In this document: in pieces, positions 22,101 through 29,884 of the stretch
How the letters are laid out: each line of letters starts with the position of its first letter
How positions within the stretch are numbered: the stretch's first letter is position 1
DNA from: Dromiciops gliroides
Taxonomy: Eukaryota; Chordata; Mammalia; Microbiotheria; Microbiotheriidae
Reading direction: 5' to 3'
Assembly: GCF_019393635.1 (NCBI RefSeq)
Contig: NC_057861.1
Span: 542,510,211-542,574,210 of the forward strand
Length of the DNA: 64,000 bases
Made by a program: the position numbers and the translations under genes
The notes under the pieces: model-generated
The model's input: only the letters and a program-made list of their open reading frames with translations
Told to the model about the DNA's origin: nothing
The model's database searches: none

Positions 22101-25100
22101 CTAAAGGACTGATTGTTCAAAAAGAAGTTAGAGATTTGTGCTACAATGGTTTCATTCAGTAAAGCATAATATTCTTTAAGGCTAGTGGATAAAGCTCAAG
22201 GGAAAAGAATCCTTCATGAATCCTTGAATTGTTTGTTTCTTTTCAACACGAGTACTTTAATTGAATTATGGTAGCATAGTAAATGCTATATTGATATGTA
22301 TCCATATGAATTTCTAGGACAGCTAGGTGGTACAATGGATAGAGCACCAGGCCTGGAGTCAAGAAGTTCTGAGTTCAAATTTGGCCTCACATACTTACTA
22401 GCTGTGTGACTCCAGGCAAGTCACTTAACCCCTATTTTGCCTTATCTCCTCATCTGTAAAATGGAGACACTCTAGAGAATGAAATGGCAAACCACTCCAG
22501 TATCTTGGCCAAGAACAAACTACTGAACAACAACAATAACAATATTAATATATACCTGTCCATGGTCTACAGAAATAGTTTGCGTTTTTTTAAAGAAATG
22601 GAATAGTTTAAAAAAAAATTTCCTGGATAGAGCACTGGCCCTGGAGTCAGGAGTACCTGAGTTCAAATCTGGCCTCAGACACTTAACACTTACTAGCTGT
22701 GTGACCCTGGGCAAGTCACTTAACCCCAATTGCCTCACTAAAAAAAAAAAAAAGAATTCCTGGGTAGTAGAAAGCAGTAATGTTCAATTTTCCTATTGAT
22801 AATGATAATGATAATATTTTCCTGGAGATAATGCTAAATTTATGATGATGCCTTATTTTTTAAAAAACTTTTTTAAACTTAATTTTATCTTTTGTTTTTA
22901 AATTACCTTCATGTCTCGGGGCAGCTATGTGGCACAGTGGATAAAGCACCAGCACTGGATTCAGGAGTACCTGAGTTCAAATCCAGCCTCAGACGCTTAA
23001 CACTTACTAGCTGTGTGACCCTGGGCAAGTCACTTAACCCCAATTCCCTCACCAAAAAACCCAACAACAACAAAAACAAAAAAAACAAATTACCTTCATG
23101 TCTGAATATGTCTCCCCCCTCTTCTACTCAACAAGTTGCCCCTTGTAACAAAGATCAAAAAAAGAATGAGAAAGAAAGCAGTTTGGCAAAACCAACCAAC
23201 ACATCAACCATGTCTGACAGTATATGCAATAGTCCTTACACATAGTCTCCCACTCCCTGCAAAGAAGACACCATTTTTTAAAGTATATTCACATTTTATT
23301 TTCATATTTTCCTAGGATAGTTGGAGACCCAGAGGCCCTCAGGGAATCAACAGTTTGCTTAGATTCTCATAAGGGCATAGGTCAGAATAGAGCCCAAGGT
23401 ATCTGGTTTGTAGCAAAATATTTTTTCCTTTAATAGATTTTTATTGATATCTTTTATTTCACATAATTTAGACCCTCCCCCATCTCTCTCTACTTTGCCC
23501 TTCCTAGAAAGCCATTCCTTATAAAAAGGTTTTTTAAAAAAGATAAAGAGATGGGGCAGCGAGGTAGCGAAGTGAATAAAACACCAGCCCTGGATTCAGG
23601 AGGACCTGAATTCAAATCCGACCTCAGACACTTGACATTTACTAGCTGTGTGACCCTAGGCAAGTCATTTAACCCTCATTGCCCTGTAAAAAAAAGGGAA
23701 AAGAGAAAAAATTCAACAAAGCTGATCAATACATTAAAAAAGGTCTGACGGGGCAGCTAGGTGGCACAGTGGATAGAGCACCAGCCCTGGAGTCAGGAGT
23801 ACCTGAGTTCAAATCTGGCCTCAAACACTTAACACTTACTAGCTGTGTCACCTTGGGCAAGTCACTTAACCCCAATTGCCTCACTAAAAAAAAAAAAAAA
23901 AAAGGTCTGACATCATATATACTATGCCACATGTATGGTTTCCTTCCCCTCTCCCCCCACCCCAGCCCCTACAAAGAAGGGAGGGATATTAAACAATATT
24001 TTTTTCAAAAGGATTCTGTATTTTATTCTAATACTCTCCTAGTGTAGCTGGAGAAACAGAGGCACTTAAAAGATAGATGATTTGCCTAGATTAATAATCT
24101 AGACAGTTTGGAACTTAAAATGTAACCAAAAAAAACCCCCAAAACAACCAAACAAAGAATCTAGGCATAGCTCAGATTGGAGTCCAAAGTCCAAAGGCTT
24201 CCAGCTCAATGTCCTTTTCACTACATCATAACTTTCCTTTAATAGAGGTTGAATTAGTAGTGGCCTCATTACCCCAGTCTGCCCTTCCCCACTCCACATC
24301 TATTCCCTTTCCAGGGGATGGTGGATAAATCATAAACTGGGAAGACATTATAAGAAAGAAGAGGCAAGAAGTGGACAGGCTGGGAAATTTCTCCCCAACC
24401 TTTACTAGGAAGAAAGTAGGGCACCCAACAGAATGTGCTGGGGGTGATGCAGCTAAAAACTGTGTTTGTCCCAGCTAAACTGGGACAGGTGTCAACGCAG
24501 TCCAACACATATGCTAATCTTAGCCAGACTTTGAGGGGAGAGGGTTATGCTGCTATGGGGAATGTGCTTTAGAAGCAACTCTTGTGTCTCTAATATATTA
24601 GCTCCAAATAGGGTGTTGAATTATATAAAACTCAGCTGGCTTCAGTTTTATCTTGTTGGCATGTGGAACAAGTCCTGGCCTGTGGCAAATGAGAAGTGGG
24701 GTTGTAGTCTCTACGCTCTAACTGACTGACTCTTCTATCTTGGGTAGGTCTCTGTGCCTCATTACCCTCATCTATAAAGTGAGATGGTTGGACAAGGGGA
24801 TCTTGGGGGTTTTCTTCTAGCTCTAACATTTTACAATACAGCTAGTTGGTGCAGTGAAGAGAGTGCCTGGCTCGAACTCAGGAACACTCATCCTCCTAAA
24901 TTCAAATCTGGCTTCAAACAGGTACTAGCTGTGTGACCTTGGGCAAGTCACTTCACCGTGTTTGATTGTTTCCTCACCTGTCAAATGATCTCGAGAAGGA
25001 AATGGCCAAACCACTCTAGTATCTGTACCAAGAAGACTGTGTTACCCTGAGCAAGTTGCTTAACATTCTACAATCCTGATTCTAACCTGTACAATCTTGT

Positions 25101-26519
25101 TCCCTGTGCCAAAGCAATTTTCTGTGATGATAAACACAGGGGGCTCCCCCCACTTCAAAATGCTATTAGCAAAGCCATTGACTTCAGCTTCAAACTTGGG
25201 ATCCCACATGTACTTTTTCTTTTCTTTTTTGCGGGGCAATGAGGGTTAAGTGACTTACCCAGGGTCACACAGCTAATAAGTATCAAGTGTCTGAGGCCAG
25301 ATTTGAACTCAGGTCCTCCTGAATGCAGAGCCAGTGATTTATCCACTGTGCCACCCAGCTACCCCCTACCCCATGTACTTCTTCTAAAGTGTTTGGCTAC
25401 TGTAAGTAATACAGTTTACATGGTCCTTTTTGCCATATTTTGAAAGCCTGAGCTTCTTAAGCCCTTCGAGGAGATTTAAAGACTGCTTAGCTTTGCTTGG
25501 GAATTTCTTAAAACTGGTCATGCACAGAGAGAAGAGCTGACCTGATGTTAGTCATCTTGCTGAATACCATGAGTATAAAGTAGTTCTGGAGAAAAAAAAG
25601 GTACATTATTTACATTTAACTGGGAACCCTAAGAACCTGATTATATAATCTATATAAGAAAAATTCCCATTGAACAGAGTGAAAGCTTTATCCTGAGGCA
25701 CCTAGGTACGATAGAACCATTGGACCTGGAGCCAGGAAGACCTAAATTAAAATCCAGCTTCAGACACTTACTAGTTGTTTGACCTTTGATAAATCTCTTC
25801 ACTTTTGTCTGCCTCAGTTTCCTCATTTGTAAAATGGGGTTGATAAGAATAGCACTTATATCCTCCCAGAGGTGTTCTGAGGGGAAAAAAATGAGAATAT
25901 CAGTAAAGTATTATATAAATGCTAGCTATTATTACTATTATGATTTTTTTTTTTTGCGGGGCAATGAGGGTTAAGTGACTTGCCCAGGGTCACACAGCTT
26001 GTGTCAAGTGTCTGAGGCCGGATTTGAACTCAGGTCCTCCTGAATCCAGGGCTGGTGCTATTATCCACTGCACCACCTAGCTGCCCCCATTACTATTATT
26101 TTCAAACTGCTGTTTAAATGCCATAACTGGGGCAGCTAGGTAGCACAGTGGATAATAGCATCGGGCCTCAGACACTTGACACTTACTAGCTGTGTGACCC
26201 TGGGCAAGTCACTTAACCCCCATAGCCCCGCCAAAAAAAAAAAAAAGTTTCCAAATTAAATGCCATAACTTTATTGTATTGCTTAACAGCAACCTGTAAA
26301 ATGAATGGGATTCCATGGATTTCATGACCTTTTAGGTCCCTTCTAATTCTAAACCTATGAGTCTATGAAGAATCTTCACCAAAGTATTTTTTTCCTGTCA
26401 AATGTTTCCTCTTGTGTGTTTCTTACCTTCCCAGGGATCCTAGCAGCCACTCTTAACATCATTGTGCTATTCATTTTCTTCTTCCTTTGACAGAATTCCA
26501 AAGTATGACGAAGTCATAA
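16060..26519 (+). CDS. Thymic-type (beta-lineage) parvalbumin, 4 coding exons
   Basis: Cytosolic EF-hand calcium buffer. The coding exons are 16060-16120, 18388-18520, 19604-19713 and 26494-26519. They join in phase to 109 residues, the normal parvalbumin length, with the family's standard 133- and 110-nt internal exons. Residues 1-20 begin [16 protein letters not shown]. The CD loop is [12 protein letters not shown] (residues 52-63) and the EF loop is [12 protein letters not shown] (91-102). Both are full 12-residue calcium sites with Asp first and Glu last. The AB domain and the conserved Arg76-Glu82 pair (ARAL..DE) are present. Glu at loop position 9 of the CD site (residue 60) differs from the Asp of oncomodulin. 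[21 protein letters not shown] and the start MxxTDIL match my memory of avian thymic hormone better than mammalian alpha-parvalbumin or oncomodulin. Start choice: first ATG after the splice, with A at -3. Orthology is inferred without alignment. Confidence 0.9.
16175..16370. mobile_element. Ther-1 (-) next to MIR (+)
   Basis: An antisense Ther-1 end (GGAAGGGGCCTGAGAGGCCA through AAGGAAACTGAGGCA) runs directly into a sense MIR head and core (CAGTGGAAAGAGC through GTGTGACCTGGGGCA). Both are old and lie just after exon 2. Confidence 0.7.
16483..16771 (+). mobile_element. SINE with long second-type tail
   Basis: Full-length 289-bp SINE. The usual head and core is followed by a long tail that contains CACTTAAATCTAGTTCAC and GATGTCATGGTCCTCTTTGA and ends in ACAACAACA. 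A perfect 14-bp target duplication CCAAGCAGCCCTCC lies at 469-482 and 772-785 of the 16-kb block. The same tail recurs at 41.5-41.9 kb. Confidence 0.9.
16870..17042 (-). mobile_element. Short SINE, tail A
   Basis: Antisense copy with a long T/G-interrupted tail. CTATTTTTTT on both sides is the likely target duplication. Confidence 0.9.
17250..18300. mobile_element. MIR-family fragments
   Basis: Three decayed pieces lie in intron 2: antisense 17250-17320 (GCTTTACAAATATTATCTCA), antisense about 17900-18090 (CAGATCAACACCTGCTCTG then GTCATACAGCCAG), and sense 18165-18300 (CAGTGTGACCCTGGGTAAG). The sequence between them is unassigned. Confidence 0.6.
18388..18520 (+). CDS. Exon 3: residues 21-64 and part of 65
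   Basis: 133 nt, bounded by CTTCTTTCAG and GTAAGG, entering in phase 1 and leaving in phase 2. It encodes the rest of the AB domain, the C helix (TPDQIKKVF) and the whole CD calcium loop. Confidence 0.93.
18585..18735 (+). mobile_element. Ther-1/MIR-type CORE-SINE
   Basis: Sense copy: TTTGGAGTCAGATGACCTGG, TTTACTAGCTGTGTGACTTTGG, then GGACTAGATGACCTCTAAGG. Confidence 0.85.
19381..19539 (+). mobile_element. Short SINE, tail B, close to exon 4
   Basis: Full-length and little diverged, with an intact A box TGGCGCAGTGG. Target duplication AAAAATTACATGTG is at 19367-19380 and 19540-19553. It sits 64 bp upstream of exon 4. Confidence 0.95.
19604..19713 (+). CDS. Exon 4: end of residue 65 to start of 102
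   Basis: 110 nt, bounded by GACCCAG and GTGAGT, entering in phase 2 and leaving in phase 1. It encodes the D helix, the linker with Arg76 and Glu82, and almost all of the EF loop. The last loop Glu is split across the next junction. Confidence 0.93.
19980..20460. mobile_element. MIR (+) followed by RTE-tailed SINE (-)
   Basis: A sense MIR (19980-20218, TACTTACTATTGGTGTGATCC) is followed by an antisense RTE-tailed SINE (20220-20459: TTGTTCAGTCATTTTC, GATACTAGAGTGCCTTGCC, CTATCCACTGTGCC). Confidence 0.8.
21015..21168 (+). mobile_element. Ther-1 CORE-SINE, 3' part
   Basis: Sense copy ending GGTCATAGACTACATCATC ... TATAATTCTATGA. Confidence 0.65.
21221..21760 (+). mobile_element. Nest: MIR containing L1 end containing SINE
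   Basis: A sense MIR (21221-21450) resumes after 21740 as TACTAAATGCTTATT. Between lies an L1 3' end (about 21452-21547: GATTGCTTACTGCCTCAGGG ... AATAAAAATGTTTATTA) and a short SINE with tail B (21563-21727). The target AATAGTAGGTGCT appears three times (about 21438, 21550, 21728), which fits two successive insertions. Confidence 0.85.
21751..21990. repeat. Polypyrimidine (CCTT)n-like tract
   Basis: About 240 bp of almost pure C/T on the + strand. It generates several long serine/leucine/proline frames that are artefacts of composition. Confidence 0.95.
22315..22537 (+). mobile_element. RTE-tailed SINE
   Basis: Sense copy with head CAGCTAGGTGGTACAATGG, core, then GGCAAACCACTCCAGTATCT and an ACAACAACAATAAC end. 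Confidence 0.88.
22624..22755 (+). mobile_element. Short SINE, tail B, 5'-truncated
   Basis: Starts at GGATAGAGCACTGG, so it lacks the first 20 or so bases of the head. It ends in CCCCAATTGCCTCAC plus poly(A), with TTCCTGG at both borders. Confidence 0.9.
22870..23330 (-). mobile_element. L1-like 3' end split by a SINE
   Basis: AT-rich antisense L1-type end resuming after the SINE with CTGAATATGTCTCCCCCC and TGACAGTATATGCAATAG. The SINE (22918-23086, sense, tail B-like) has target duplication AAATTACCTTCATGTCT at 22900-22916 and 23087-23103. Confidence 0.7.
23430..24020 (-). mobile_element. L1-like 3' end carrying two SINEs
   Basis: Antisense AT-rich LINE end interrupted by a tail A SINE (23553-23712, with diverged GCGAGGTAGCG head) and a tail B SINE (23750-23897). 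The second has target duplication AAAAAAGGTCTGAC at 23736-23749 and 23898-23911. Confidence 0.75.
24660..25040 (+). mobile_element. Ther-1 end, then RTE-tailed SINE
   Basis: A sense Ther-1 3' half (about 24735-24833: TCATCTATAAAGTGAGATGG) is followed by a decayed sense RTE-tailed SINE (24838-25038: GTACTAGCTGTGTGACC, AAACCACTCTAGTATCTG). 24030-24650 before it is unassigned. Confidence 0.7.
25217..25364 (-). mobile_element. Short SINE, tail A
   Basis: Antisense copy, GCGGGGCAATGAGGGTTAAG to CCACCCAGCTACCCCC. The flanking CCCACATGTACTT / CCCATGTACTT looks like a decayed target duplication. Confidence 0.92.
25694..26100 (+). mobile_element. MIR (+) with antisense short SINE inserted
   Basis: A sense MIR (25694-25941) ends in TTATTACTATTA. 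An antisense tail A SINE (25944-26087) follows, and TTACTATTATT resumes after it, giving the target duplication. Confidence 0.85.
26129..26255 (+). mobile_element. Short SINE with internal deletion
   Basis: Head GGGGCAGCTAGGTAGC, but the sequence jumps from GGATAATAGCATC straight to GGGCCTCAGACACTTGAC, losing about 35-40 bp including the B-box region. A perfect target duplication TTAAATGCCATAACT (26114-26128, 26256-26270) shows both ends are original. Confidence 0.93.
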
Positions 26520-26529
26520 ATGGCATTAG
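26320..26529. repeat. Terminal-exon direct repeat, copy 1
   Basis: 210 bp identical at every base to 27520-27729, exactly 1200 bp away. It covers about 174 bp of intron 4, the acceptor, all 26 coding bases of the last exon and 10 bp of 3' UTR. Both edges are sharp. Confidence 0.97.
26494..26519 (+). CDS. Exon 5: residues 102-109 and stop
   Basis: Acceptor TTTGACAG ends at 26493. The exon completes Glu102 of the EF loop, then gives FQSMTKS and TAA (26517-26519). This copy is preferred over the one at 27694 because a plausible 3' UTR and AATAAA follow it. Confidence 0.9.
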
Positions 26530-26732
26530 ACCAAAAGGCGACATATGGACTGACTTCAGATTTTTCCTCCAGTAAGCACCTCCTTGGCACATCTTGGTAC
26601 ATTTTTGTATTTGTCATAAGCCATTCGTAAAATGGCCGTATGTTAATTTTACAAATGCAATTGTTTTCAAGATCTTGCAATGTACAGGTGTTTGGGTCAT
26701 GCGGTGTTGTGTCTTAATAGGGACACAGCCAG

Positions 26733-26758
26733 CAGTGTGACTGTGACCAGTCACACTG
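26733..26758 (+). promoter_or_regulatory. Perfect 11-bp hairpin in the 3' UTR
   Basis: CAGTGTGACTG (26733-26743), loop TGAC, CAGTCACACTG (26748-26758). All eleven pairs match. It lies 34 bp upstream of the AATAAA. Function unknown. Confidence 0.7.
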
Positions 26759-26792
26759 TCGAAGCTGTAGCTGGGATAAGGGTAAAGCAAAC

Positions 26793-26798
26793 AATAAA
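26793..26798 (+). terminator. Polyadenylation signal AATAAA
   Basis: AATAAA within ACAATAAAAA, 273 bp after the stop codon and followed by a T/G-containing stretch. It is the first such signal downstream of exon 5. Confidence 0.7.
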
Positions 26799-27082
26799 AA
26801 AAAAATCTGTGAAAGACACTCTCCCTTGTTTCTCTTCCGTCCCTTGCAGCCTCCTGTCTTTTAAGGTCATTGCATTGGTATCTTTAACCTCAAAAACCTT
26901 TTGCTTTTTCTTGATTGAAGATGGAAACTTTTGGTTCTACTTGAGCCATACAATGCAGAGATAAGAAGAACACTAAAAATGTCATTGGCCTTTCCCATCC
27001 CACTCCCATTTATTTGGAAAAGAAAAAAACCCTACAAAGTATAAAGGAGTTTACTCTTTAACATTTAAAAATTCATAAGGGA

Positions 27083-27226
27083 GGGGCAGCTAGGTGGTAC
27101 AGTGGATAAAGCACCAGCCCTGGATTCAGGAGTACCTGAGTTCAAATCCAGCCTCAGACACTTGACACTAGCTGTGTGACCCCAGGCAAGTCACTTAACC
27201 CCCATTGCCCTGTAAAAAAAAAAAAA
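27083..27226 (+). mobile_element. Short SINE, tail A
   Basis: Sense copy lacking a few bases before CTAGCTGTGTG (GACACTAGCTG). The tail is CCCCATTGCCCTG. It lies between the two exon 5 copies. Confidence 0.92.
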
Positions 27227-27289
27227 TTAACAAGGGCTGTTATTGTTCTGACTTAATTCAATATCCATTTTTCTATGTAATAGTTTTCC

Positions 27290-27451
27290 TTTTCTATTTT
27301 TTTGTTTGTTTTTTGTGAGGCAATGAGGGTTAAGTAACTTGCCCAAGGTCACACAGCTAGTAAGTGTCAAGTGTCTGAGGCTGGATTTGAACTCAGGTCC
27401 TCCTGAATCCAGGGCCAGTGCTTTATCCACTGTGCCACCTAGCTGCCCCCA
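27290..27451 (-). mobile_element. Short SINE, tail A
   Basis: Antisense, full length. Target duplication GTAATAGTTTTCC is at 27277-27289 and 27452-27464. It also lies between the exon 5 copies. Confidence 0.94.
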
Positions 27452-27519
27452 GTAATAGTTTTCCAACATGAAAACTTCATAAAAATCAAACTATCAGTTT
27501 TGCTAGTCAACTGTCCGTG

Positions 27520-27729
27520 TTTCATGACCTTTTAGGTCCCTTCTAATTCTAAACCTATGAGTCTATGAAGAATCTTCACCAAAGTATTTTTTTCCTGTCA
27601 AATGTTTCCTCTTGTGTGTTTCTTACCTTCCCAGGGATCCTAGCAGCCACTCTTAACATCATTGTGCTATTCATTTTCTTCTTCCTTTGACAGAATTCCA
27701 AAGTATGACGAAGTCATAAATGGCATTAG
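27520..27729. repeat. Terminal-exon direct repeat, copy 2
   Basis: Exact copy of 26320-26529. The upstream sequence (SINE and AT-rich) and the downstream sequence (GCCCCTAGCTTC) differ completely from those of copy 1. Confidence 0.97.
27694..27719 (+). pseudogene. Second copy of parvalbumin exon 5
   Basis: Intact acceptor and the same 26 coding bases plus stop. If spliced, it would give the same protein with a different 3' UTR. No AATAAA is seen close downstream, so it is more likely a silent copy or an assembly duplication than the main last exon. Confidence 0.6.
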
Positions 27730-27819
27730 GCCCCTAGCTTCTTCCAATCTTGCAAGGCCTGATTCTGGCTTAGATCTACCCAAATGAATGTTAACAATCA
27801 CCAATCAATATGTTTCTCT

Positions 27820-27970
27820 TTTTTCCTTCCTTTTTTTTTTTCCTTCTTTTTTCTTTTTGAAGCAATAGGAGTTAAGTGACACAGCTAGTAAGTATCTGAG
27901 GTCAAATTTGAACTCAGGTCCTCTTGAATGCAGGGTTGGTACCTTATCCACTACACCATCTAGCTTCCCC
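27820..27970 (-). mobile_element. Short SINE, diverged
   Basis: Antisense copy with an internal loss (GTTAAGTGACACAGCTAG lacks TTGCCCAGGGTC). The head is decayed to CATCTAGCTTCCCC. Confidence 0.85.
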
Positions 27971-27999
27971 AATGTTTCTTTTAATGGACTAACAAGGGA

Positions 28000-28475
28000 C
28001 CTCTAATTCAAAGCAAAAATATTTAATTAAATAACATGATGAAATAAGTGACACAATCTTTCACAAGTTGTTACCAGTTGGAGAGGGACATATGTAAGCA
28101 ATATGCATGGTCAGAAAATACATGTAGCTCCTAAGAGGGCATTCCCACTGGAACCCTTCTCTTCCTCCAACACTATTGCTTGTTTTTCCACAGTGCCATT
28201 GATAGCCTCTAATGATATTATTGGGTTGTGAACTGTGTTTTCTACTGATTCTCTCTGTTGATGTCTACATTGGACTACTCTTGACTGGGTATCTCCATTG
28301 AGATTCTCGGATACTTTCTCCTTGATTTTTTCTCCTGACATGCTCTCTGCTGCCATCTTCTGGTCCTTAATAAGGTGTTTTTTTCCCTATGGGAAGGAAG
28401 ATCTAGTCAGTTCTTTTAGCTCATAGCCCCAAGGCAATTAGTGTTGTGCCTATTTCCTTCTCTCTCTGTCTCTGT
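28000..28475 (-). other. Orphan frame of 81 codons, otherwise unassigned
   Basis: A minus-strand frame at 28111-28356 starts in a good context (AGAAGATGG) with MAAESMSGEKIKEK and is polar and Lys/Glu-rich. I recognise no family, and there is no splice or promoter support. It could be chance or part of an unrecognised element. Confidence 0.2.
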
Positions 28476-28479
28476 GTTT

Positions 28480-28486
28480 CTGTGTC

Positions 28487-28551
<65 letters not shown>
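28480..28551. repeat. (CTGT)n microsatellite
   Basis: About 15 uninterrupted TCTG units, preceded by degenerate CT/TG sequence. Confidence 0.95.
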
Positions 28552-28552
<1 letters not shown>

Positions 28553-28808
28553 ACCTGGCTAGAGAAAGATTTAGGTACTGAAGTCTTCCAACTTCCTAAT
28601 TTCTGCCTCAGGCTGTCACTCTCTTAGCTCAGTTCATTCTTTAACTTAGAAAGAGAAAATTCCTTTGAATTTATTTCTACTTAGTTGAAGCCAATCCTGG
28701 TCCGTGAAATTTTTACTTCAGGAATTATAATAAAAGGGCATAGGTGGAATTGACAACTTTTGTTCTACTTCCTTGTAAGTAATAGTCATTGCCTTCTACT
28801 CTTTTATT

Positions 28809-29126
28809 TTATTTTTTTAAATTTTTTTTTTTAGGTCAGACAATTGGGGTTAAGTGACTTGCCTAGGGTCACACAGCTAGTAAGTGTTAAGTGTCTGAGG
28901 CCGGATTTGAACTCAGGCACTCCTGACTCCAGGGCCGGTGCTTATCCACTGCGACGCCTAGCTGCCCCCTTATTTTTTTTTTTAAGTGAGGCAGTTGGGG
29001 TTAAGTGACTTGCCCAGGAGCACACAGCTAGTAAGTGTTAAGTGTTAAGTGTCTGAGGTCGGATTTGAACTCAGGTACTCCTGACTCCAGGGCCAGTGCT
29101 CTATCCACTAGCGCCACCTAGCTGCC
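28809..29126 (-). mobile_element. Two abutting antisense SINEs, tail B
   Basis: Copies at 28809-28969 and 28970-29126 sit head to tail. A single target duplication CTTCTACTCTTTTAT (28794-28808, 29127-29141) brackets both. The left copy appears to have landed in the T-tail of the right one. The right copy also has a GTTAAGTGTTAAGTGT stutter. Confidence 0.9.
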
Positions 29127-29599
29127 CCTTCTACTCTTTTATAATAGCTAGAATTGAATTTGTGGGAAAAGATTTCTTATCCAAACAAAAGGATTCTTCC
29201 TGCTCTCATCACAATTTTTTTTTGTCTGTACTCTCATTTAAAAATGATATCTAAATTGACAACTTGAGTCTACTGGGTTGACTGTTGGCTTCCTCAAATT
29301 GGAAAAGGAATCCTATTCAGATTTTTACCCATTCTTCAAGGTTGACAATTCTTAGAAAAGGTAGCATATTATATTACACAACTTGGGATTTGCCTCAAGG
29401 CAGGCAATTTATCTATTCATTAGTATAGGTCTATGAATGTTCTAAACTCAGATTTAGGCTTCAACTCAGTATAATCCCTTATTACCACAAATATAAATCA
29501 TGCCTAGTTTTCCTCTAAAATACTTTGGTTTCAAAGAAAAGGTCCTTCTTTTCCAGAATATGTTGGCTCTCAGTGGGCTGAATGTGACATTTCTTCTTT

Positions 29600-29738
29600 T
29601 TTTTTTTTTTGTGAGGCAATTGGGGTTAAGTGACTTGCCCAGGGTCACACAGCTAGTAAGTGTTAAGTGTCTGAGGCCGGATTTGAACTCAGGTACTCCT
29701 GACTCCAGGGCCAGTGCTCTATCCACTGCGCCATCTAG
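29600..29738 (-). mobile_element. Short SINE, tail B, 5'-truncated
   Basis: Ends at GCGCCATCTAG, lacking the terminal GCTGCCCC. Target duplication GACATTTCTTCTTT is at 29586-29599 and 29739-29752. Confidence 0.93.
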
Positions 29739-29884
29739 GACATTTCTTCTTTATTGGCCAGGTGGAAAATAGAGAAAAATATATTTAATGCTTTATCTAC
29801 TCACTCCCCTGCTCACATGCCTAGCACTTTAGTATGCATGCAGTTGAAATGTAACAAATATTTGCGGAATCATAAAGCTAGGTA

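Larger units (their letters stand above)
19714..26493 (+). other. Intron 4
   Basis: 6780-bp GT...AG intron, by far the largest, filled with SINEs, MIRs, L1 ends and a 240-bp pyrimidine tract. The acceptor CTTCCTTTGACAG ends at 26493. Confidence 0.8.
26520..26815 (+). other. 3' UTR of the parvalbumin gene
   Basis: About 290 bp free of recognisable repeats between the stop and the polyadenylation signal, holding the hairpin at 26733-26758. The end is inferred from the AATAAA position. Confidence 0.6.

Noticed and set aside
16060..26519. Identity as oncomodulin or alpha-parvalbumin
   Set aside because: The CD loop has Glu at position 9 where oncomodulin has Asp, and the C helix and loop text fit the thymic type better than alpha-parvalbumin. 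A phylogeny is needed to be final.
27694..27719. A second parvalbumin gene
   Set aside because: Only the last exon is copied; no other EF-hand exon lies between 27 and 64 kb.
28480..28551. CRISPR-like or functional array
   Set aside because: Simple (CTGT)n repeat without spacers.
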